DNA of 64,000 nucleotides, taken from NCBI RefSeq assembly GCF_013256625.1, contig NZ_CP053908.1, positions 1 to 64,000 of the forward strand, read 5' to 3'. Shown here in pieces: positions 26,902-34,861 of the stretch (its first letter is position 1; the number at the start of each line of letters is the position of its first letter). Made by a program: the position numbers and the translations under genes. This stretch comes from Hymenobacter sp. BRD128. GTDB lineage: Bacteria > Bacteroidota > Bacteroidia > Cytophagales > Hymenobacteraceae. The notes below the pieces were generated by a model. It was not told the origin of the DNA. It did not search any database and saw only the letters and a program-made list of their open reading frames with translations.

Positions 26902-27022
26902 CTAGGCCTCGACGGGCCGCACGAGCACCGGGATGGGGCTTACGCGCAGCACCTGGGCCGTGACGCTGCGGTGACACAAGCTGCCGAACAGGGTGTGCGG
27001 CCGGGCCACTAGTACCAGTATT
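26902..27022 (-). pseudogene. USP C-terminal remnant cut by an insertion
   Basis: The minus strand encodes TSILVLVARPHTLFGSLCHR then SVTAQVLRVSPIPVLVRPVE and a stop, the last 40 residues of a USP closely similar to the gene at 20055. Upstream of it the homology ends abruptly at about 27022, where IS3-type sequence begins, so the rest of the gene was lost at the insertion junction. This marks the left border of the accessory region. Confidence 0.7.
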
Positions 27023-27051
27023 GAGGTGGTCGGGTGCAAATGGACAGTGAG

Positions 27052-27294
27052 CTAAGGTAGGTTGAAAAGGTAATGGAGTTCAATTTCGAGCAGGGTACAG
27101 TAGCTCAGGGCGGAGTGCAGGCGCTGCGTGTTGTAGTAGTGGTCGAGGTACTCGGCCAGTTCAAGCCGGGCCTCCTCTAGATTGGCAAAGCAAGCTCCGC
27201 GGGGCAGTAGCTCGGTTTTGAGCGTGCTCCAGCCGCTCTCGGCCAGGGCATTATCGTAGGGGTTACCGGGCCGGCTTAGGCTGGCCTTCTCCAA
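27052..27294 (-). pseudogene. IS3-family transposase OrfB, C-terminal fragment
   Basis: The last 80 residues of an IS3-type integrase-core transposase: SLSRPGNPYDNALAESGWST, LKTELLPRGACFANLEEARL, ELAEYLDHYYNTQRLHSALS. The catalytic-core end (AESGWSTLKTEL normally reads AESFWSTLKTEL with the DDE Glu) and the YYNTQRLHSAL motif identify the family. OrfA and the N-terminal two thirds of OrfB are missing, so the copy is dead. It separates the stress island from the mobile region. Confidence 0.8.
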
Positions 27295-27324
27295 GGGCCG
27301 GCTTTTTGCAAACTAGGTAGTTAT

Positions 27325-27839
27325 TCAACGTCGTGCGTAAAACGGATAACTCAGCAGTACCTGCCCATTTTTTAGAAACTCCAGCGGGATACCGCCCTCG
27401 TCCAGCATAGTTTCATACAGTACACCGGTCGGGTCGGTATCAATTGCCTGCTCAGTGGCATTTAGGTCTACTAGCAGCGACCCGATGCGCAACTGGTCCG
27501 CCCCATCCGCATTTACAGAAATAGTAACGTAGCCGTTGGGCTTAATTCTGGCATCTAAGGTGTTGAGGCTAATGCTAGTCTGCACCGCCGGGGGCTAGCC
27601 TGTACCGTAGCCCCCGGTAGCTCAAAGCCTGGCGTGGCCGCCTCCACGATATACACCCCGTCCTGGCTGAGCTGCGTGAGTGAGTTAAACGCGCTGGCCG
27701 GCTTGAATACCTGATAGCCACTGCCCGCGGCATTGAAGCCATAAATGGCCCGCACGTTGTTTTTCCACGGCGCCGAGGCCAGCGCTAGCGCCGCCCCGTT
27801 AAAAATGAAGCCCATCAGGCTCTTATTAATCGTACTCAT
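27325..27839 (-). CDS. Hypothetical protein, third gene of a three-gene unit
   Basis: I do not recognise the family. It starts MSTINKSLMGFIFNGAALAL, then YGFNAAGSGYQVFKPASAFN, SLTQLSQDGVYIVEAATPGF. After one missing C in the C run beside CTAG (about 27594) it continues TSISLNTLDARIKPNGYVTI, SVNADGADQLRIGSLLVDLN and LLSYPFYARR. About 172 residues, beta-rich, no signal peptide. It is the last of three similarly spaced minus-strand genes, each followed by a GGCCGGCC-type hairpin or end. It could be a structural or cell-surface component of the element. Confidence 0.55.
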
Positions 27840-27869
27840 TGGCGTAAAAAAGTAGAAGTGAAAAAAGAA

Positions 27870-27900
27870 GGCCGGCCCCGGCAGCGCGCCAGGGCCGGCC
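27870..27900 (-). terminator. GGCCGGCC hairpin terminator
   Basis: GGCCGGCCC and GGGCCGGCC arms; on the minus strand the stem is followed by TTCTTTTTTC. It lies directly downstream of the gene ending at 27927. Confidence 0.65.
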
Positions 27901-27926
27901 CAGTTGTTTTTCCTAAGCCGCCAGGC

Positions 27927-28594
27927 TTAGAAATTCACCGCCGCCGCAAAGCTGCCCGCATGGGCTACCCCGGCGTGGGTGAAGCTGAACGGCTTCCCGT
28001 TGTAGCGGTCCAGGTACGCCACCGAGGCCACTTGCGTACCCCCGATAGCGATATCCATCGAAGCCGGAGCCGAGCCCCGCTAGCCAGCGCAGTGAAGCTG
28101 AGCCGGTCGCCCGCACTAGCCGCCAGCGTTACGCCGCCGCCTTCCCCACTCGGGCCGCTCAGCGAGGTATCAAAATTCTGCCCGGTGCCCAGGCCGCCCG
28201 TACCAGCGCCCGTGCCGCTGCCGGGGGTGGCCGGCGCCAGCACCAGCTCCCCAAACAGCGCTTCCAGGGCCAGCGCCGCGCCGCCGTTGCCGTCGGCCGT
28301 TGCGTTGAACAGCTGCACTTCCTCGCCCGGCGTGCTGGCGCCCATCGTGCCAGTAAGTGTGCCCGCCAGGCCCGCCGTGCGCAGCGCATGCACCAGCAGC
28401 GTTTCCGTCGAGAGGTCCACGCCGTAGAGCAGGTTGAGGCGGTCGAGCCGCGCCTTGGCGTCGGTTGCGCCGGCTAGCGCGCCCACGAGCGCCGTGGCAT
28501 ACTTGCGCACCTTCGCATCGTAGCGGGCGCGCAGCTTCAGCGCCGTTTTCGTGCGCTTGTTCGCTTGTTTCTGGAAAAGAGATTTAGAAGCCAT
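27927..28594 (-). CDS. Hypothetical protein with Gly-rich linker
   Basis: An unrecognised protein of about 222 residues. It starts MASKSLFQKQANKRTKTALK with a strongly basic helix, then RYDAKVRKYATALVGALAGA and LDRLNLLYGVDLSTETLLVH. A Gly/Thr-rich linker (PGSGTGAGTGGLGTGQNFD) joins a C-terminal beta part that, after one missing base near 28075 (about 8 nt from CTAG), reads SMDIAIGGTQVASVAYLDRY, NGKPFSFTHAGVAHAGSFAA. The layout resembles a phage or surface minor component, but that is only a guess. Neighbours on both sides are similarly organised minus-strand genes. Confidence 0.5.
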
Positions 28595-28634
28595 TATGCT
28601 AAAAAGTAGCGTTTTAAAGAAGGGAAAATAGAAA

Positions 28635-28661
28635 CGGCCGGCCCCGGTAGGGAGCCGGCCG
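28635..28661 (-). terminator. GGCCGGC hairpin terminator
   Basis: CGGCCGGC and GCCGGCCG arms lie just downstream of the gene ending at 28685. On the minus strand the stem is followed by TTTCTATTTTCCC. Confidence 0.65.
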
Positions 28662-28684
28662 CCTCAGGTGTGCAGGCCCTGGCT

Positions 28685-29431
28685 TTAGCCCACAAACTCA
28701 ATTGCCAGCGGGTTGCTCGCGTTGTTGTTCAGCGGGTAGAGCTTGCCGTTGAGCTGCTGGTAGAAGTTGATGCCCACGGCCCCGATTACCACGTCATCGG
28801 CCCCGGGCGCCGCCGGCAGGCTAGCCACAACCGAGCGGGCCGCCGCCGCCGAGTTCAGGGCGATAGCGCCCAGCGGCGCGGCTACGTTAGCCACCGCGTA
28901 AGTGCCCGTCTCGAAGTTGAGCGCGGCCACCCCAAGCACCACCTCGAAGTGGGTAGCGCCCTGCGGGGCTACGATGTCGGTCTGCGGGTTCAGGCTGGCC
29001 AGGCTCAGCGTTACGTCGGCGCCGTTCTGGGCAATGCCGTAGGGCGCGTGCAGCGACTGCCCGATAGACGCGCCAGCGTTGAAGTTGAAGCCCAGCAGCT
29101 CGGTCAGGGCATTGTCCTTGTCCACTACCCGCTCGCCGCGGTCGTTGGCATCGTCCATGCCGATGATATAGCGCATCTTCTGCGTTGCCCGCGCTACCAG
29201 CGTGCTGTCGCTGGCCGAGAGCAGGAGGCCGCGCAGCGACTCGCGCAGCAGCTTGCCGGCCTTGGCGGCGCGGCCAAACTCGCTGCCGTTCTCGCGGGTG
29301 CGCTGCATCGTGGCCGAGGTGGCGTACATCGCCTTGTTGCTCTGCGGCTTCAGGCGCACCTGGCCGGTTTTGGATACCGTGACATTACCCACGGTGCCCG
29401 AAAATTGGATTGCTCCAGTAAGCTGACCCAT
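28685..29431 (-). CDS. Conserved hypothetical Bacteroidota protein
   Basis: An intact 248-residue protein: MGQLTGAIQFSGTVGNVTVS, KTGQVRLKPQSNKAMYATSA, RENGSEFGRAAKAGKLLRES and LRGLLLSASDSTLVARATQK. This N-terminal pattern (GTVGN, Arg/Lys-rich, then TRENxxEFGxxAxA) is recurrent in Bacteroidota proteins of unknown function that occur in mobile regions. The second half is beta-rich: ATHFEVVLGVAALNFETGTY and VIGAVGINFYQQLNGKLYPL. There is no signal peptide and no catalytic motif. It is the first of three minus-strand genes with their own terminators. Confidence 0.55.
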   Translation of the reverse strand: MGQLTGAIQFSGTVGNVTVSKTGQVRLKPQSNKAMYATSATMQRTRENGSEFGRAAKAGKLLRESLRGLLLSASDSTLVARATQKMRYIIGMDDANDRGERVVDKDNALTELLGFNFNAGASIGQSLHAPYGIAQNGADVTLSLASLNPQTDIVAPQGATHFEVVLGVAALNFETGTYAVANVAAPLGAIALNSAAAARSVVASLPAAPGADDVVIGAVGINFYQQLNGKLYPLNNNASNPLAIEFVG

Positions 29432-29490
29432 AAAATAGAAAATAAGAAGGTTGAAAAATGTACTCTCGCTGTGTTGCGCTAACGGCTTTG

Positions 29491-30144
29491 CTACCAGGTA
29501 CAGCCCCCCAGGTAGCGCCGTTTAATGGCTGAATTGAAAGAGCGCCACAGCTTGGGCGGCACCGGTGCCTCGGTGCCGCACTTCCACAGGCCCCGCCCGG
29601 TCCGCTGTGCCTCGGTTTGCTGGCTAGCCCGCGCCGCTACTACATGGCTAGGGTCAAACGCCCAGGCCCAGCCCCGCACCACCAGCACGCTGTCCAGCGC
29701 CACGGCCGCTGGCGCGGGCCACGGGCTAGCCACCGGCACCCGCAGCACGCCCAGCGTGCGCCCGTACAGGTCCACCCCCTGCCGCTGCAAACGCACCAGC
29801 CGCCCACTCAGGTAGGCCCGCACCGAGTTGGTCGCCTGGTGCCCGAAGGGCTGGCTGGCTTCCGGCGCATCCACGCCCAGCAGCCGTACCCGCACCACTT
29901 GCCCGCCCGTCAGCACTTCGTAGGTGTCGCCGTCGAGGACGCGCACCACCCGCCCCAGCTCCCAGGCCGGCCCCGTCAGCGCCAGCGTGCGCAGCAGGGG
30001 AGGAGGGCCGGCCGGTGCCAGCAGCGCCCGGTCCACGCGCCGGCCGCAGCTGCCGGGGGCTAGCCCCAGCGCCACCATGCCCACCCCCGAAGCCGCTACC
30101 GTGATTTTCAGCAGCCCCCTCCAATAGTCGCTCAGTCGTATCAT
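29491..30144 (-). CDS. Thermonuclease-like (SNase) protein with N-terminal anchor
   Basis: A 217-residue staphylococcal-nuclease-fold protein. A hydrophobic segment (LLKITVAASGVGMVALGLAP) directs it to the envelope or outside. The SNase domain shows VVRVLDGDTYEVLTGG, VVRVRLLGVDAPEASQPFG (Ca-binding Asp and the Asp-x-x-Glu catalytic set), NSVRAYLSGRLVRLQRQ and DLYGRTLGVLRV (second catalytic Arg). The C-terminus LVVRGWAWAFDPSHVVAARA and GLWKCG is typical. Key residues appear intact, so nuclease activity on DNA or RNA is likely. A TAGGTTTG box (30150-30157 complement) abuts the start, so the mRNA could be nearly leaderless. Confidence 0.8.
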   Translation of the reverse strand: MIRLSDYWRGLLKITVAASGVGMVALGLAPGSCGRRVDRALLAPAGPPPLLRTLALTGPAWELGRVVRVLDGDTYEVLTGGQVVRVRLLGVDAPEASQPFGHQATNSVRAYLSGRLVRLQRQGVDLYGRTLGVLRVPVASPWPAPAAVALDSVLVVRGWAWAFDPSHVVAARASQQTEAQRTGRGLWKCGTEAPVPPKLWRSFNSAIKRRYLGGCTW

Positions 30145-30219
30145 GCCGGCAAACCTACCGGTATCTAGGCTGCGCTGTATATTCGCTTACCCAACTATAC
30201 CCCGAAGTAACCAAGTTTC

Positions 30220-30414
30220 ATGCCCCAGGTCGTCATCTACCCCAAAGAGGCCGCCACGCTCACCGGCAACAGCTACGAGGCCGGCAAGCGCCTGCTCCAA
30301 CGCATCCGCACCCGGCTGGGTAAAGACGCCCGCGCCTACGTAAGCCTCGGCGAGTTCTGCCAGTATACCGGCCTGCCCGAGCGCGAGGTGAGCGCCGCCC
30401 TGAACGAGCGCTAA
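30220..30414 (+). CDS. Small conserved DNA-binding-like protein
   Basis: A 64-residue protein: MPQVVIYPKEAATLTGNSYE, AGKRLLQRIRTRLGKDARAY, VSLGEFCQYTGLPEREVSAA, LNER. The arrangement of a strand, a short HTH-like pair (EAATLTGNSYEAGKRLLQRI) and a second (EFCQYTGLPEREVSAAL) suggests a minimal HTH protein, of a kind often found near integrases in Bacteroidota. A TATATTCG box (30178-30185) can serve as its promoter. It is divergent from the nuclease and convergent with the integrase. Confidence 0.6.
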   Translation: MPQVVIYPKEAATLTGNSYEAGKRLLQRIRTRLGKDARAYVSLGEFCQYTGLPEREVSAALNER

Positions 30415-30471
30415 GCCTAGCCTGAACCCAGGCAAAGCCCACCCAAAAGGCATGCATAAGGCACCTACATC

Positions 30472-30504
30472 CCCCGCCGTTGATTAGAAATCCCAACGGC
30501 GGGG
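30472..30504. terminator. Bidirectional hairpin terminator
   Basis: CCCCGCCGTTG (30472-30482) pairs with CAACGGCGGGG (30494-30504) between the convergent small gene and the integrase. Confidence 0.7.
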
Positions 30505-30528
30505 AGTTATAGTGCTACCGGAGGACCG

Positions 30529-31821
30529 CTACGCTGCCCCCAACTCGACGGCACAGACTGTACTTGGATTTGCCACTGGGCCGCTGGTGGGCAGTCCTTC
30601 CCATACGCGCCGCATAGTTTGGTGCTGAAAGTCCTCCACCACCTTCGCGTAAATTAGCGTCGTTTGAATCTTCGCGTGGCCCAGTACTTTTTGCAGCACT
30701 TCCGCCGGCATTCCACGCATCAGGCTCTGCGTAGCGAAGGTGTGCCGGGCCGTGTGCATGGTCACCAACTCCCACTTTGGCACTGCCCGCTTCAGTAGCT
30801 TGCCCGCTATCGTTTCCACGACCTCTACCGGCCGCTCCACGCCGGCTAGCCGGGCAATGCGTTTCAGGTAGCGATTCATCACGGCGTTGGCCATCACGGG
30901 CAATAGTTGAGCCCGCGTATCAGTGTATCGGGCTAGTAGCGCCAGCGCCGGGGGCGTCAGGTAGATGCTCACGCCTGTGCGCGTCTTCGTTTGCGTGAGC
31001 CGCAACACCTTTGCCCCGTCCCACTCGTGTAGATTACCCGCGTGCAGGTCGTGCAGGTCCGAGTAGCGCAGGCCGGTATAACAGCAAAATACGAAGGCAT
31101 CCCGCACCAGCGCCAAGTTGTTGGGCAGTAAGGTCCGGGCCATTTGGTCCAGCTCATCGGCCGTCAGCCAGCACTTTTCTACGTCTTCCCACTCTACCGC
31201 CAGCTTGGCTGGGTCTACACTTAGTGTCTGTTTCCGGTCGTCTCGTGCCCAGGCCAGAAACGGCTTCAGGTGCTTGACGATACCCGCAATCGTATTCTGA
31301 CCGTGCTCTTTCTCCGCACGCAGCCAGCCTAGCAGACTATCGTGCGCGGTGGCGTCATAGCCGGCCGCTGTCATTCCACCCGGTACCGTAGCCACCCATT
31401 CTGTTACGGCATTGCGTGTGGTCTTATAGCCTTTTACCGTATTGGCTCGAAAGCCGCGCGCCACTAGTACGCCTAAGTATTCGTCCAGCAACTCGACTAG
31501 CCCCGGTGCGGGGGCAACTGGTGCATTGGCGGTAGCCATTGCTGCTTTTAACGCCGCCACCGTGGGCAACACACCTTGGGCGCGTAGGTCGCTGTAGGCA
31601 TCCTCCAGCTTATTGCGTAGTGCTTTCAGGCGCAGCGTCGCATTGTCCAGGTCGGCAAACGACTTGCGGAACCAGCTCTGTTTGTCATTCCAATCCGCTG
31701 CTATGCAGCGCTCCCCAGTAGCTAGCCGCAGCCGTTGCCCGTCAAAGGTAGCCCGCAAGTGGATAACACACCGTCCCTGGGTGTCTGGCCGGTCCGACCG
31801 GCGCTCAAAATGAATGTTCAT
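30529..31821 (-). CDS. Tyrosine recombinase (phage/ICE integrase)
   Basis: A 430-residue site-specific integrase of the Bacteroidota type. An N-terminal arm-binding domain (MNIHFERRSDRPDTQGRCVI, LATGERCIAADWNDKQSWFR) precedes a SAM-like core-binding domain (LVELLDEYLGVLVARGFRAN) and the catalytic domain. Active-site residues are Arg in FCCYTGLRYSDLHDL, His-x-x-Arg in MHTARHTFATQSLMRGMPAE, His in VLQKVLGHAKIQTTLIYAKV and the nucleophile Tyr in the same stretch (LIYAKV). The start at 31821 is preferred to 31911 because it begins at the conserved N-terminal domain. It should mobilise the surrounding element; att sites were not identified. Confidence 0.9.
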   Translation of the reverse strand: MNIHFERRSDRPDTQGRCVIHLRATFDGQRLRLATGERCIAADWNDKQSWFRKSFADLDNATLRLKALRNKLEDAYSDLRAQGVLPTVAALKAAMATANAPVAPAPGLVELLDEYLGVLVARGFRANTVKGYKTTRNAVTEWVATVPGGMTAAGYDATAHDSLLGWLRAEKEHGQNTIAGIVKHLKPFLAWARDDRKQTLSVDPAKLAVEWEDVEKCWLTADELDQMARTLLPNNLALVRDAFVFCCYTGLRYSDLHDLHAGNLHEWDGAKVLRLTQTKTRTGVSIYLTPPALALLARYTDTRAQLLPVMANAVMNRYLKRIARLAGVERPVEVVETIAGKLLKRAVPKWELVTMHTARHTFATQSLMRGMPAEVLQKVLGHAKIQTTLIYAKVVEDFQHQTMRRVWEGLPTSGPVANPSTVCAVELGAA

Positions 31822-31869
31822 GAAAAGATGAGAAGTGAGGTGGCGTGTGGGGGCGCATTGGGGGCAGGG

Positions 31870-32137
31870 TGGGGGCAGAATTGGGAGCAATCTTCCCGCC
31901 ACAAAGCGCACGGCTCACGCCGCACACCGCACGAAAAAAGCCCCGAAAAACCGTTAAATCAGTGATTTACGGCTTTTCGGGGGCTTAACCTTTCCCTCCC
32001 ATCTTAGAGGGTCGTACCCAGAGCCGGGATGTGACTACCACACCCAATGCATTATTATTATGCTATAAATTAAGGATTTACAAGTTAAAAATATAATCTA
32101 GTCTTAGAGGTGGGGGCAATTTTGGGAGCAGCTTCCC
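31870..32137. repeat. Direct repeat pair upstream of the integrase
   Basis: TGGGGGCA-(5 nt)-GGGAGCA-(2 nt)-CTTCCC occurs at 31870-31897 and again at 32111-32137 with few differences. Position next to the integrase start suggests arm-type recombinase sites or part of attP; this is an inference. Confidence 0.45.
31938..31986. terminator. Long bidirectional hairpin
   Basis: AAGCCCCGAAAA and CCGTTAAATC pair with GATTTA-CGG and TTTTCGGGG-CTT around an AGT loop. It lies between the S24 repressor (upstream on the minus strand) and the integrase. Confidence 0.65.
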
Positions 32138-32170
32138 TAAGCTGCCCCCACCCGCTGTTTCAAGGTCAGG

Positions 32171-33055
32171 CTAAGGCGTGAGGGGCGTAGCGTCATTACT
32201 GCTATCAGCTAAATGCCGGCGCACCTCCCCCTTATCCAAGCCCAGCTGGCCGACAATCTCCCACAGCCGCTCCACCGTCATATCAGGCGTGCTGGGGATG
32301 TAGCTGGAGAGGTAGCCGCGCACTTCCCACAATTCGGTGATGGCCTCCACTGGCAGCGTATAGGGTTTTACGCTGTAATTATCCGCGTGCAGCTCAAGCA
32401 GGCCGCCAAAATCCGTAATGCGCTGGTAGATGCGTTTGAGCAGCACACTCTGCACCGTGCATACCACGTAAATAGCGCCCGGAGTAAGTAAGTCCCAGCG
32501 CTCAACCGCCGAGCCGATAACGACATCCCGGTGGTTCAGCGTCGGCTCCATACTGTCCCCGCTCACCTCGAACGCGCGGTAGGTGCCCTGCTCAAAGCCC
32601 GGTATCCGGTAATGTCCCAGCTGTTGCAGATATACCGCTTCGTTATGCTGACGGGCATACCCCGCCTGGGCCACAACGGGCACCAGCGACGTGTTTTCGT
32701 TTCCGTTCGGGTCTACCGTTACTACGAGTACCCGCTCAACTCCCGTGCTGCCAGCCAGCGGCTGCCCCGCCGCTGGTTTCGCTGCTGGCCCGGCGGTAGG
32801 GGTGCCCCGTAGCATCGGCCCGCGCCCCATGAGCAGCCATTCGGCCGACAGGTCGGGCCACTTGTCCAGCATATCGGTCAGCGTCGAGTAGTTCGGTGCC
32901 GCTACCCCCTGCAGGATGCTATACAGCTTGCTGGGTACACTATATCCTAGCGCTTTTGCTGCGCTGCTGGCATTCAACCCCTTTTCCTCGAATAATTGCC
33001 GCACTCTACCGGCTATATCCAGAAAATTTTTAGCTTCATTTTCAGATATTTTCAT
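32171..33055 (-). CDS. S24-family CI-like repressor
   Basis: A 294-residue phage-type repressor. The N-terminal HTH (ARQ-type: VRQLFEEKGLNASSAAKALG, YSVPSKLYSILQGVAAPNYS) binds DNA. A Pro/Ala-rich linker leads to an S24 (LexA-like) autoprotease domain: AFEVSGDSMEPTLNHRDVVI with catalytic Ser, and VVCTVQSVLLKRIYQRITDF with catalytic Lys. Self-cleavage after DNA damage is therefore expected. It is divergent from an early operon across about 110 bp holding two dyads (33091-33138), the classic lysogeny-switch layout. Confidence 0.85.
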   Translation of the reverse strand: MKISENEAKNFLDIAGRVRQLFEEKGLNASSAAKALGYSVPSKLYSILQGVAAPNYSTLTDMLDKWPDLSAEWLLMGRGPMLRGTPTAGPAAKPAAGQPLAGSTGVERVLVVTVDPNGNENTSLVPVVAQAGYARQHNEAVYLQQLGHYRIPGFEQGTYRAFEVSGDSMEPTLNHRDVVIGSAVERWDLLTPGAIYVVCTVQSVLLKRIYQRITDFGGLLELHADNYSVKPYTLPVEAITELWEVRGYLSSYIPSTPDMTVERLWEIVGQLGLDKGEVRRHLADSSNDATPLTP

Positions 33056-33090
33056 TCTAAGTTCATGCTAAACACCTTTTCGGGTAATAT

Positions 33091-33138
33091 TTACTTAAAA
33101 AAGAAAGTAAGTTTACAAAAGAAAACAGGCCGTTTTCT
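33091..33138. promoter_or_regulatory. Candidate repressor operators
   Basis: Two dyads lie in the AT-rich divergent region: TTACTT-N8-AAGTAA (33091-33110) and AGAAAAC-N5-GTTTTCT (33120-33138). TTTACA/TGTAAA arms (33112-33117, 33138-33143) extend around the second. They are the likely targets of the S24 repressor. Confidence 0.5.
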
Positions 33139-33166
33139 GTAAATATACAAGAAAATTACAAACATT

Positions 33167-33424
33167 GTGAAGGAATCGGATAAAAAACCCACAGCATTGC
33201 AAGAAGTATTACGCAAACTTGGAGGCGGGGCTATTGCCCAGGCTACCCTAGACCGGGTGCGGGCCAGTGGCGCAAAGGCCAGCCTTTCGCTCGTGTATAA
33301 AGTGATTGCCGGCACCAGTACCCGCCAGGATATTGCCGATGCCTTTTTGTCCGTAGCTGAGGAAGAAGCTGCCCGTCGCCGCCAAGTGGAGCAGCGCGCA
33401 CGGCAACTCGTAGCCGAAGCGTAA
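33167..33424 (+). CDS. Small HTH-like early protein
   Basis: An 85-residue protein starting at GTG 33167: MKESDKKPTALQEVLRKLGG, GAIAQATLDRVRASGAKASL, SLVYKVIAGTSTRQDIADAF, then an Arg/Glu-rich helix. The middle looks like a compact HTH (SLVYKVIAGTSTRQDIADAFL) as in Cro-like or plasmid copy-control proteins. First gene of the rightward operon, opposite the S24 repressor, so a Cro-like role is plausible. Four bases separate it from the next gene. Confidence 0.55.
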   Translation: MKESDKKPTALQEVLRKLGGGAIAQATLDRVRASGAKASLSLVYKVIAGTSTRQDIADAFLSVAEEEAARRRQVEQRARQLVAEA

Positions 33425-33427
33425 GCC

Positions 33428-33724
33428 ATGCAGCCCGCCGTTATTCTATCGGCCAGCGAGTGGGCTAGCCTCAGCGACCGTCTCGCGCGCCTTGAAGCTG
33501 CTGAGTACGCCCGCCAGGCTCCACCACCGCCGCCCGATGAGGTGCTGAGTACCCGCGATGCCGCCGCCCATATCGGGCTTTCCATTGATGCGCTGCTGCG
33601 CGCCCGTCGCGCGGGCCGCCTGCAGGGCGTGCGCCTCAACGAGAAGGATTGGGGCTTCCGCCGCTCCGTGCTCGACAAGTACCCCCGCCGCTACCACCGC
33701 GCCTCCCGGGCGCAGGCTGCCTGA
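33428..33724 (+). CDS. HTH_17/excisionase-type DNA-binding protein
   Basis: A 98-residue protein. After an N-terminal coiled helix (SASEWASLSDRLARLEAAEY) and a Pro-rich linker it carries the MerR-like excisionase fold: STRDAAAHIGLSIDALLRAR, RAGRLQGVRLNEKDWGFRRS and VLDKYPRRYH. Proteins with this HTH_17 domain act as recombination directionality factors or small regulators. Its place in the early operon of an integrase-bearing element suggests an Xis-like or regulatory role. Confidence 0.7.
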   Translation: MQPAVILSASEWASLSDRLARLEAAEYARQAPPPPPDEVLSTRDAAAHIGLSIDALLRARRAGRLQGVRLNEKDWGFRRSVLDKYPRRYHRASRAQAA

Positions 33725-33778
33725 GCTAGCTCTCTACGCCAGCTCAGGAAGAAGCCGACCAGATTTATCTCTCACCCT

Positions 33779-34462
33779 ATGAATACTCAGCTTGCCCCCA
33801 TCGTCGGCCCGGAGGCCACGTCTATTCTTGCCATTCTTAAAGTCAGGCTGAAAAATAGCCTGCTCTATGCTGAGTTCACCGAGCAGCCCGACGAGGCGTC
33901 CAGTCCCCGCACTTTCACCATGCAGGGCACCGAGCTCGTCCATCCCGACCTGCCCCACTGCCTGGCGCACCTCGTTCCCCACCTGTGCTTGCTCACCGAG
34001 CAATTGTCCGAAACCCCCGACTATTGGCCTACTGACGAAGCCGAGCAGCTACCTGAGCTGTTCCGAAAATTTACTGTCACGGGCTTCTCGATGGGCCGAG
34101 GCCAGGCCGGTGTTACACTCCTTGGTCAGCGTGAATTAGAGGGCGGCAAGGTGCTCAACCTTACCAGCCCCTACCTGGCTTTTGACGACGAAAATAGCAG
34201 CTATGCCTACGCCGGCCGCCTCGAAACGGCGGTGCTCGTTGCCATCAGCGAGGTAGAAGCTGCTCTGCGTGGTAAGGTGAGCGAGGCCGGCCGCCAGCTC
34301 GCTTTGTTTGAAAACCCCGCCGCCCAGCATCCCTCGCAAGAGGTAGTAGCCCACCTGAATGCCGGACTACCAGCTAATGACCAGCCCGGTCCCGGCCCCG
34401 AGTGCCTGCAGCCCAACGAGCCGCCGGTGGAGAAGCGCCCGACTTCCCGCATTACCCTGTAA
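33779..34462 (+). CDS. Hypothetical phage-type protein
   Basis: An unrecognised 227-residue protein: MNTQLAPIVGPEATSILAIL, KVRLKNSLLYAEFTEQPDEA, HPDLPHCLAHLVPHLCLLTE and SETPDYWPTDEAEQLPELFR, then VTGFSMGRGQAGVTLLGQRE. It looks like an alpha/beta cytoplasmic protein with a disordered Pro-rich tail (DQPGPGPECLQPNEPPVEKR). Genes of this type often sit in early regions of Bacteroidota prophages; no function is known. It is intact and closely linked to its neighbours. Confidence 0.55.
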   Translation: MNTQLAPIVGPEATSILAILKVRLKNSLLYAEFTEQPDEASSPRTFTMQGTELVHPDLPHCLAHLVPHLCLLTEQLSETPDYWPTDEAEQLPELFRKFTVTGFSMGRGQAGVTLLGQRELEGGKVLNLTSPYLAFDDENSSYAYAGRLETAVLVAISEVEAALRGKVSEAGRQLALFENPAAQHPSQEVVAHLNAGLPANDQPGPGPECLQPNEPPVEKRPTSRITL

Positions 34463-34474
34463 GGCAGCGCCCGC

Positions 34475-34861
34475 GTGAACTACATCAAGCACACCGTAGC
34501 TGCCCATGAGTACCTACGCCGGCAGCCCACCGCTACCACGCTTCATCTTTCCCTGTACTGGGCGCTGTTTTTCCAGTGGAACGCGGAATACTTCGACGGC
34601 GGCATCGACCTCGACCACGAGGCCACGATGCAGGCCGCCCGCATCGGCAACCGCAAAACCTACCGCGCCACTCTCTACGACCTCGACGCCTGGGGCCTGC
34701 TCACCTACCAGCCGAGCAAATCCAGGCACCAACCCAGCCGCTGCGTGCTGGCCGATTTATCTGGGGCGAAAGGGGCCCCGGTAAACCCCGCTACGCAGGC
34801 CACTGCTGCCCCCGGTGAAAAGAGTTTATCAAGGGCAGCTGTGCCCCGGCACCCAGGGTAG
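34475..34861 (+). CDS. Phage/plasmid replication-associated winged-helix-like protein
   Basis: A 128-residue protein starting at GTG 34475. The core TTLHLSLYWALFFQWNAEYF, GGIDLDHEATMQAARIGNRK and TYRATLYDLDAWGLLTYQPS resembles the N-terminal winged helix of Bacteroidota phage and transposon replication proteins, in which a transcription-like HTH precedes a Pro/Ser-rich tail. The C-terminal tail is low complexity and overlaps the next gene by 47 nt. Role in replication initiation is inferred from this pattern. Confidence 0.5.
   Translation: MNYIKHTVAAHEYLRRQPTATTLHLSLYWALFFQWNAEYFDGGIDLDHEATMQAARIGNRKTYRATLYDLDAWGLLTYQPSKSRHQPSRCVLADLSGAKGAPVNPATQATAAPGEKSLSRAAVPRHPG

Noticed and set aside
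27325..29431. Capsid or tail module in the three-gene unit
   Set aside because: No structural-protein motif, protease, portal or terminase nearby; left as hypothetical.
32013..32060. tRNA-like attachment site near the integrase (ACCCAGAGCCGGGAT followed by a possible D-arm)
   Set aside because: No complete cloverleaf can be drawn, the loop lacks the expected U before an anticodon, and no second copy was found at the right side of the element.
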